11,967 nt of DNA from an uncultured Micavibrio sp. GTDB taxonomy: Bacteria > Pseudomonadota > Alphaproteobacteria > Micavibrionales > UBA1664. Below are positions 1-5,009 of the stretch, piece after piece (position 1 is the stretch's first letter; each line of letters begins with the position of its first letter). A program made the translations under genes and the position numbers. The notes under the pieces were generated by a model that saw only the letters and a list, made by a program, of their open reading frames with translations, was not told the DNA's origin and made no database searches. Location of the stretch: positions 1 through 11,967 of the forward strand of contig CAJXOI010000008.1 of NCBI GenBank assembly GCA_913057885.1, read 5' to 3'.

Positions 1-29
1 TCGACTTAGTCAGGCTTGACGCTTATCAT
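1..29 (+). promoter_or_regulatory. candidate sigma-70-like promoter directly abutting pfkA
   Basis: TCGACT (1-6) and TATCAT (24-29) are 17 bases apart and match the sigma-70 consensus 4/6 and 5/6. The usual 6-base discriminator would put +1 at the A of the pfkA ATG (36). The left window edge cuts the context, so this may be chance or pfkA may belong to an upstream operon. Confidence 0.22.
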
Positions 30-35
30 AGAGAA

Positions 36-1112
36 ATGTTGAAAAAAATTGGAATTTTAACCAGTGGTGGTGATTGTGCAGGTTTAAATGCTGTTATTCG
101 GGCGGTTACGCATTATGCCGATCAATTGGGGTGGGAAACTTATGGTTTGTTAAACGGGACTCACGGCCTAATGTACGACCCGCCTAAGGTGCGTAAGCTG
201 TCCGCGTCGGAGTTTGATGGTACAGTGTTGCGACAGGGCGGCACGATTCTGGGGACGATGAATAAAGGAAACCCATTTTCTTTCCCTTCCGAAGACGGCA
301 CAACAAAAGATGTAAGCGGTGATATTTTACGCGGGATCGAATTGCTTGGTCTGGATGCCATTATCGGAATCGGTGGCGATGGATCATTTGCCATTTTAAA
401 ACAATTGGCGGAACGCGGCGGGTTCAATATGGTGGGCGTGCCCAAAACCATTGATAATGATTTGGGATGCACGGAAACATCCGTCGGGTTTGATACGGCG
501 GTAACCGTTGCAACAGAGGCATTAGACAGATTGCAACCCACAGCGGCATCGCATGACCGTGTTATGATTCTTGAGGTTATGGGACGTGACGCGGGGCATA
601 TTGCCCTGACGGCCGGAATATCGGGCGGTGCAGATGTGATCTTGATTCCTGAAATTCCATACACGTTGGAATCGATTGCCGAGAAAATTGACCGTGTGAA
701 AAAGGGTGGGCGCAACTTTGCCCTCGTGATTGTGTCCGAGGCGGTAAAGGATGAGCACGGCCAGCCGCTGCAAAAAACATTTGCCGACGGGCAAAAGCGG
801 TTGGGCGGAATTGGCGATTATTTGGGCGAAAAAATTGCCAAGGTGACAGGATCTGAAACACGGGTGACAGTTTTGGGGCATATTCAACGCGGTGCACCGC
901 CAACGTATAATGACAGGATGATTGCATCTGCCTTTGGCGTTCGAGCGGTGGATCTCATCAAGGAAGGTAAATTCGGGCGCATGGTGGCATGGCAAAACCG
1001 TCAGGTGATTGATGTTGCCATCGAAGACGCCATTGCAACATACCAAGATGTAGATGTGGACGGCACTTTGGTTCACACCGCACGATCATTGGGAATTTGT
1101 TTAGGAGACTGA
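36..1112 (+). CDS. pfkA: 6-phosphofructokinase, PfkA family (probably ATP-dependent)
   Basis: Cytoplasmic enzyme that phosphorylates fructose 6-phosphate to fructose 1,6-bisphosphate, the committed step of glycolysis. At 358 residues it is slightly longer than the roughly 320-residue E. coli PfkA. Visible motifs are the N-terminal nucleotide-binding loop LTSGGDCAGLNAVIR (8-22), GGDGS (113-117), PKTIDND (136-142) with the catalytic Asp140, MGRDAGH (182-188), and the sugar-phosphate-binding GHIQRG (281-286). Gly116 aligns with E. coli Gly104, the residue associated with ATP use. Lys137 aligns with E. coli Gly124 and is the residue usual in pyrophosphate-dependent enzymes. Family membership is certain; the phosphoryl donor is inferred as ATP from Gly116, but PPi use cannot be excluded. 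The stop lies 4 bases before the next ATG, and that gene's Shine-Dalgarno (AGGAG) sits in the last pfkA codons, so the two are probably co-transcribed. Only a weak SD-like AGAGA precedes the start. Confidence 0.95.
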   Translation: MLKKIGILTSGGDCAGLNAVIRAVTHYADQLGWETYGLLNGTHGLMYDPPKVRKLSASEFDGTVLRQGGTILGTMNKGNPFSFPSEDGTTKDVSGDILRGIELLGLDAIIGIGGDGSFAILKQLAERGGFNMVGVPKTIDNDLGCTETSVGFDTAVTVATEALDRLQPTAASHDRVMILEVMGRDAGHIALTAGISGGADVILIPEIPYTLESIAEKIDRVKKGGRNFALVIVSEAVKDEHGQPLQKTFADGQKRLGGIGDYLGEKIAKVTGSETRVTVLGHIQRGAPPTYNDRMIASAFGVRAVDLIKEGKFGRMVAWQNRQVIDVAIEDAIATYQDVDVDGTLVHTARSLGICLGD

Positions 1113-1116
1113 TTTT

Positions 1117-1725
1117 ATGCTTTATATTCAACAATCATTAAACCCAAATGAAGAAATTATCCGCGTTGGGGAATTCCACTGGTGGTATACCTTTAACGCC
1201 GCATTGTGGATTGTAATCGGCATATTTTTAATGAGTGGGATTCTTTATGCGGGTTATTATTTCGAAGTTTTCCAAACCGTGCAACAATATGTGCCAACCA
1301 CGCCTATTTACGACCCTGATCGTGATGGGTATTGGGATGCTGCAGTTGAATATCGCGGTGGATTTTTTGGTGTTTTAGGCGGCATGAATATTGGGTTTAA
1401 GCTAGGGGCATTTTTTGCCTTTGTCATCGGCCTTTTGGCCTTTTTACAAAAAATGATCATTATGGCCACGACTGAAATATGCCTTACATCCGACCGTCTG
1501 GCCCTAAAAACAGGGTGGATTACCCGTAATACCGAAGAAATCAGCGTTGATCGAATCGAAGGTGTGGATGTTTCTCAAGGTGTTTTAGGGCGGATGTTGG
1601 ATTTTGGCTTTGTCTCTGTGCGCGGTATGGGGGTTGGAGAAATTGCCTTGCCGCAAATTGCGGAACCTATTGATTTTCGTCGCTCTATCGAGCGCGCCAG
1701 ATCAGTAAAAAAGGGGGATATTTAA
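1117..1725 (+). CDS. Membrane protein with C-terminal bacterial PH domain (bPH2/YdbS type)
   Basis: A 202-residue inner-membrane protein of unknown function. Two hydrophobic helices are visible at about 27-49 and 93-116, separated by a 40-odd-residue loop. The second is followed by a bPH2 (DUF304-type) domain at about 117-197 with the family pattern TEICLTSDRLALKTG, then EEISVDRIEGVDVSQGVLGR and a beta-rich end. A cytoplasmic PH domain would make the inter-helix loop periplasmic. That loop contains D66-P-D68-R-D70-G-Y-W-D74, a DxDxDGxxD pattern like dockerin or thrombospondin calcium loops, which is not a defining feature of this family. A clear Shine-Dalgarno (AGGAG, about 10 bases upstream) supports the start. 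The gene sits 4 bases after pfkA and 5 bases before the L,D-transpeptidase gene, so an envelope role is plausible, but this is inferred from position only. Confidence 0.85.
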   Translation: MLYIQQSLNPNEEIIRVGEFHWWYTFNAALWIVIGIFLMSGILYAGYYFEVFQTVQQYVPTTPIYDPDRDGYWDAAVEYRGGFFGVLGGMNIGFKLGAFFAFVIGLLAFLQKMIIMATTEICLTSDRLALKTGWITRNTEEISVDRIEGVDVSQGVLGRMLDFGFVSVRGMGVGEIALPQIAEPIDFRRSIERARSVKKGDI

Positions 1726-1730
1726 TCCCT
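1713..1730 (+). promoter_or_regulatory. Small hairpin over the ribosome-binding region of the L,D-transpeptidase gene
   Basis: GGGAT (1715-1719) and ATCCC (1725-1729) can form a 5-bp stem with an ATTTA loop; G1714 and T1730 could add a wobble pair. The stem holds most of the only purine-rich run (GGGGG, 1713-1717) ahead of the ATG at 1731 and ends in the stop codon of the upstream gene. This suggests translational coupling: a ribosome finishing the PH-domain gene would melt it. The stem is short, so this is a weak inference. Confidence 0.25.
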
Positions 1731-2951
1731 ATGCCGCGACGGTTATCTTTTTTTTTACTGGCACTATCGCTATGTGTTTTTCAAATATCTTCTGCCATTG
1801 CGGATGATACGGGTGACCTTATCGAAGCGTTGGAATACCGTTTAAAACTAATTGAACGGATGATGGCTGATGAAAGGTGGCAAGATAAAGCCCCATTAAA
1901 GTTTGATAAAAAATACCTCAAGGAAGGGGATCGTCACGAGAATATCCCAAAGTTAAGAAATCGGCTTTCCACCTTTATGCATAAAAATATTACCAATACG
2001 GACTTGTTTTTATTTGGGAATGATTTAACGCAGGCAGTAAAAGCCTTTCAGAGGCAGTACCATTTGCGAGATGACGGTATTATAGGACCGCAAACATTGG
2101 CCTTGATTAACAGGACACTGGAAGACGAAAAAAAACAAATAGAGTTAAACTTACACCGCCTTTCAGGCCCGGAATGGCAAGGCCGACCTGATTTGCGAAT
2201 TGATGTTGATGTTGCTCGGTACCATTTATCCGCTTATGAAGATGGTAACATGGTGTTTGAAATGCCCGTTGTTGTCGGATCTAAGGAGCGCCAGACCAAT
2301 ATTTTTTCCACCATAATGACGGGTGTACGATTGAACCCCGGTTGGACGTTACCCTCTACGATTAAAGCAGAGGATTACATCCCTAAATTGCGAAAAAATC
2401 CTGAATGGGTAACCGAAAAAGGCGTTTTGATTTATGCCAGTCGAGATAAGGACGCAACACCAATCGACCCGACGTTGGTCGATTGGAATTTCCTCACGGA
2501 CAATCAAATTAAAGCTTTGCGTTTTTATAAAATGGCGGGGGACGAAAATCCCCTCGGGGACTACCGCTTTTTGATGAATAACAAACACGATATTTATCTG
2601 CATGATACAAATCAAAAATACTTGTTTGGGCGATCGTCTAGGGCTTATAGCTCGGGCTGTGTAAGGGTTGAGGATCCGCGTAGAATCGTTGAGTTTTTAT
2701 TAGCGGAGAATCCTGACTGGACAGCTGAAAAACTTGATGAAACTCTGGAAAAAGGTGAGACATTTGATTTGGGGGCAAAACGATCCATTCCAGTGTATTT
2801 TGATTATAAAACTGCTTGGTTAAATGATGAAGGCGAATTGATCCTTGGTTATGACATTTATGGTTTGGATGAGGAAGTGCATCGTGATATGCTTGCAAAA
2901 GATAAAAACGATGTTATAACGTCCGTTGAATCCCTTGGGGATGAGTTCTAA
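1731..2951 (+). CDS. Secreted L,D-transpeptidase, YcbB/LdtD type (YkuD domain)
   Basis: Periplasmic enzyme expected to form 3-3 (mDAP-mDAP) cross-links in peptidoglycan through a catalytic cysteine. Residues 1-24 are a Sec signal peptide (basic start, hydrophobic core, likely cleavage after AIA at 22-24). A PG_binding_1-like helical domain occupies about 85-132 (AVKAFQRQYHLRDDGIIGPQT). The YkuD domain follows at about 153-325, with His291 in HDTN and the signature SSGCVRVEDP, where Cys310 is the nucleophile and Arg312 is conserved. The segment at about 213-275, containing IDPTLVDWNF, resembles the capping subdomain of YcbB-type enzymes. At 406 residues it is much shorter than the roughly 615-residue E. 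coli LdtD. The family HDTP appears here as HDTN. It begins 5 bases after the PH-domain gene and is followed by the MepK-like peptidase, the same order as E. coli ycbB-ycbK. Confidence 0.93.
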   Translation: MPRRLSFFLLALSLCVFQISSAIADDTGDLIEALEYRLKLIERMMADERWQDKAPLKFDKKYLKEGDRHENIPKLRNRLSTFMHKNITNTDLFLFGNDLTQAVKAFQRQYHLRDDGIIGPQTLALINRTLEDEKKQIELNLHRLSGPEWQGRPDLRIDVDVARYHLSAYEDGNMVFEMPVVVGSKERQTNIFSTIMTGVRLNPGWTLPSTIKAEDYIPKLRKNPEWVTEKGVLIYASRDKDATPIDPTLVDWNFLTDNQIKALRFYKMAGDENPLGDYRFLMNNKHDIYLHDTNQKYLFGRSSRAYSSGCVRVEDPRRIVEFLLAENPDWTAEKLDETLEKGETFDLGAKRSIPVYFDYKTAWLNDEGELILGYDIYGLDEEVHRDMLAKDKNDVITSVESLGDEF

Positions 2952-2965
2952 ATCTTTATTTAATT

Positions 2966-2994
2966 TTAACTTCTTAATGGCAAAATAGTAAAAT
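2966..2994 (+). promoter_or_regulatory. Candidate promoter for the YcbK/MepK-like gene
   Basis: In the 66-base AT-rich gap before the peptidase gene, TTAACT (2966-2971; 4/6) and TAAAAT (2989-2994; 5/6) are exactly 17 bases apart. The predicted +1 is near 3001, giving a leader of about 17 bases that holds a purine-rich SD-like AAGAGTGG. The AT richness raises the chance of a false match. It would allow the peptidase to be expressed independently of the upstream transpeptidase. Confidence 0.35.
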
Positions 2995-3017
2995 AAAAAA
3001 ATAATAAGAGTGGATAT

Positions 3018-3575
3018 ATGTTGATTAATAAAACTAGACGCAAATTCGTCAATTTTACCATTGCAGGCTTGGCTCTGGCGGGGAGCGGGGTTCTGAATAT
3101 ATTACCCGCTTCCGCACGACAAACAATTGGGCACGAGGTGTCTTTAAGGAACGCCCATACTGGCGAATCGTTCCGCGGTGTTTATAGAATCGGTAGCTAT
3201 TACGTTCCGGCCTCGTTCAGGAAGATTAACCGTGTTCTGCGTGACCACCGTACTGGGGACATTCACCCCATCGATCCGGAATTGATTGATACGTTGGCGC
3301 GTATCCAACGTGATTGTCGTTGTGGCGATGCGGTAGAGGTTTTATCAGGTTACCGTTCACCCAAAACAAATAAGATGTTGCGCCGCAATTCAGGCGGTGT
3401 GGCACGCAATTCATATCATATGAAAGGCCAAGCCGCAGATATTCGCGTGCCGGGATCGTCAACTAAAAAGGTTCGTAATACGGCGCGTGCGCTGCGTGTT
3501 GGTGGCGTCGGATATTATCCACGCAGTGGATTTGTCCATGTAGATACCGGTCGCGTCCGCACTTGGGGCTCTTGA
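3018..3575 (+). CDS. YcbK/MepK-like murein endopeptidase (DUF882, peptidase M15A)
   Basis: A 185-residue exported zinc peptidase. In E. coli the homologue MepK cleaves 3-3 cross-links of murein. The N-terminus has a twin-arginine-like signal: TRRKFVNF (6-13), a hydrophobic stretch (about 12-28) and an ASA cleavage site (31-33). The mature domain shows LSGYRSPKTN (109-118), the metal-site motif SYHMKGQAADIR with His134 and Asp141, and FVHVDTG with His174 as the third ligand and Asp176 nearby. These are the expected M15A metal ligands. Length matches the YcbK family. It follows an LdtD-type transpeptidase, so the pair would make and cut the same bond. A purine-rich AAGAGTGG precedes the start at 3018. 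The enzymatic assignment is by family and context; no distinct deviation was seen. Confidence 0.9.
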   Translation: MLINKTRRKFVNFTIAGLALAGSGVLNILPASARQTIGHEVSLRNAHTGESFRGVYRIGSYYVPASFRKINRVLRDHRTGDIHPIDPELIDTLARIQRDCRCGDAVEVLSGYRSPKTNKMLRRNSGGVARNSYHMKGQAADIRVPGSSTKKVRNTARALRVGGVGYYPRSGFVHVDTGRVRTWGS

Positions 3576-3589
3576 TAAGTCAGAATTTT

Positions 3590-4240
3590 TTATATTTGTG
3601 ACCAAGCGGCCAAATCTTCAGAGATCTGGCCGTTTTTTATTGCGCAAACGTATACGTCCCAAGGATATTGGCGGCTTGATTTTTCACAAGGCATGAATTT
3701 TAAAATTTGGCAATTGCTGACTTGTAATGATCTGACAGGTAATCCGTATATTGTATCAAAAGCGTTGATTATACGCCCATGTGCGGCGATAAAGGGCATC
3801 TCATACTTAGGATTAGATATAATCGTGTTCATAATGTTTTTGATACGTTCGGCAAACATCTCAAAATTCTCACCATTATCGGGTGTCAGCCCATTTGCCC
3901 AATTTTCCTTGGCATAGGCATTGGGAAGGCCAGCCCAAATGCCTGCATCAACTTCTCTTAAATCGCTTTCTTGAATCATTGGTAAATTTGTATTCTGATT
4001 AAGGATCAAGGCTGTATCTTTTGCCCGGGATAATGGGGAATGAATAATATGCGTGGGTGACGGCGATATATTTTCAAAAATCTGCACGGCGTCTTTGGCT
4101 TGGTTTCGTCCCTTATCTGTCAGGATAGTATCAACTTGTCCCCCTGCAAATTTGTCGAGTGCATTCCACTCTGATTCGCCGTGGCGGATAAAATAAAAGG
4201 GTTTTTGAATTAAGGGTGACATCCTATAAGCTTTTATCAT
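3590..4240 (-). CDS. Histidine phosphatase family protein (phosphoglycerate mutase-like)
   Basis: A 216-residue cytoplasmic protein of the branch-1 histidine phosphatase superfamily, which transfers phosphate through a phosphohistidine. Visible motifs are FIRHGESEWN (17-26) with the nucleophile His20, DTILTDKGRNQA, HSPLSRAKDTA with the second phosphate-binding Arg, LREVDAGIWAGL carrying the acid/base-region Glu, and AAHGRIINAF with the second catalytic His. The substrate (sugar phosphate, nucleotide, protein or other) cannot be told from sequence. The full frame opens at 4240. An in-frame Met7 at 4222 would put RHGE at the usual short distance from the N-terminus and may be the true start; neither has a proper Shine-Dalgarno. 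The ATG at 4240 overlaps the recO ATG by two bases. The 3' end contains the terminator of the neighbouring operon. Confidence 0.9.
   Translation of the reverse strand: MIKAYRMSPLIQKPFYFIRHGESEWNALDKFAGGQVDTILTDKGRNQAKDAVQIFENISPSPTHIIHSPLSRAKDTALILNQNTNLPMIQESDLREVDAGIWAGLPNAYAKENWANGLTPDNGENFEMFAERIKNIMNTIISNPKYEMPFIAAHGRIINAFDTIYGLPVRSLQVSNCQILKFMPCEKSSRQYPWDVYVCAIKNGQISEDLAAWSQI
3606..3640 (+). terminator. Rho-independent terminator after the MepK-like gene
   Basis: CGGCCA (3607-3612) pairs with TGGCCG (3627-3632). After one A-C mismatch the inner ATCT (3614-3617) pairs with AGAT (3622-3625) around a TCAG loop. The stem is followed directly by six T residues (3633-3638). It faces the plus strand, about 30 bases past the stop of the peptidase gene, and lies inside the last codons of the minus-strand phosphatase gene. 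No matching T-run exists for the minus strand. Confidence 0.8.
4202..4238 (+). promoter_or_regulatory. Possible recO promoter or leaderless start region
   Basis: TATAAG (4225-4230) lies 8 bases before the recO ATG at 4239, and no Shine-Dalgarno is present. Possible -35 elements are poor: TTTTTG (4202-4207) at 17 bases or TTGAAT (4205-4210) at only 14. A transcript starting at the first purine would begin at or within two bases of the ATG. The assignment is weak. Confidence 0.2.
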
Positions 4241-4979
4241 GAATCATTTTTCTGACCAAGGAATCATACTTTCTGCGCGTCCTCATGGAGAGGGTGGGGC
4301 GGTTGTTCATATATTGTCTGAAAATCACGGAAAATGTAGCGGGTATGTCAACGGAGCACAATCATCATCGCGCTTAAAATCATTATTGCAAAAGGGGAAT
4401 ATTGTTTCCTTTGAGTGGTCGTCGAAGGCCGAGGGGCAATTGGGGCGTTTTGATCTGGAGATGGAGGAAGGCACTGCTACCTCTATAATGGACACACCAA
4501 AGGCAATTACCGCCGTGCAATCGGCGTGCGGTTTAATTGATATGTTTTTGCCGGATCGAGAGAGCCATCCAGCCCTCTATAACGGAACGCAGGCGTTGTT
4601 GCAGGCCATGAAAGGGGATGAATGGCCCGCCGTATACATAGTCTGGGAAATGGCGTTTCTCAAGGAATTGGGTTATGGCATTGACCTGTCCAAATGCGCA
4701 GTGACGGGGGCAACAGACAATTTAACGCATGTATCCCCTAAAACAGGCCGCGCCGTCTGCTCAGAGGAGGCGGCGCCATATTTGCCCAAACTGATTGAAA
4801 TTCCGCAATTTCTTCAAGGAAACGATTTTGCCGACGATGACATTGAAAAGGGGTTAAAAATGACCGGGTATTTTTTGGTGCATCGGTTGTTACAGCAATC
4901 ATCTTTTACTGAATTGCCTAATGGACGGGTACAGATGGACGAGAATTTCTCCGTTGAAAAAGCAAAAAAATCGCTGTAA
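4239..4979 (+). CDS. recO: DNA repair protein RecO
   Basis: Recombination mediator of the RecFOR pathway. It binds DNA and SSB and, with RecR, helps load RecA onto single-strand gaps. The 246-residue length is normal. The N-terminal OB-fold carries DQGIILSARPHGEGGAVVHIL (residues 6-26), a characteristic RecO opening. The C-terminal helical domain contains WEMAFLKELGYGIDLSKCAVTG (about 136-157) and SPKTGRAVCSEEAAPYLP, the form typical of alphaproteobacteria. The four-cysteine zinc finger of some RecO proteins is not intact: only Cys153 and Cys174 remain in this region. The start at 4239 places the conserved block seven residues in, as usual. It diverges from the phosphatase gene with overlapping start codons and precedes parC by 30 bases, so recO and parC are probably one transcript. 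Confidence 0.95.
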   Translation: MNHFSDQGIILSARPHGEGGAVVHILSENHGKCSGYVNGAQSSSRLKSLLQKGNIVSFEWSSKAEGQLGRFDLEMEEGTATSIMDTPKAITAVQSACGLIDMFLPDRESHPALYNGTQALLQAMKGDEWPAVYIVWEMAFLKELGYGIDLSKCAVTGATDNLTHVSPKTGRAVCSEEAAPYLPKLIEIPQFLQGNDFADDDIEKGLKMTGYFLVHRLLQQSSFTELPNGRVQMDENFSVEKAKKSL

Positions 4980-5009
4980 TTCTAGGGGTTTGTACGCTAA
5001 AACATTGGC

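Noticed and set aside
16..29. TTGACG (16-21) as a -35 box for pfkA
   Set aside because: It lies only two bases from the TATCAT hexamer and would place a -10 inside the coding region, where no good match was seen.
161..1076. Long open frames antisense to pfkA (and similar frames across parC, motB and hemB)
   Set aside because: They overlap well-supported enzymes entirely, have no ribosome-binding sites or recognisable domains, and read as low-quality composition. They are shadow frames.
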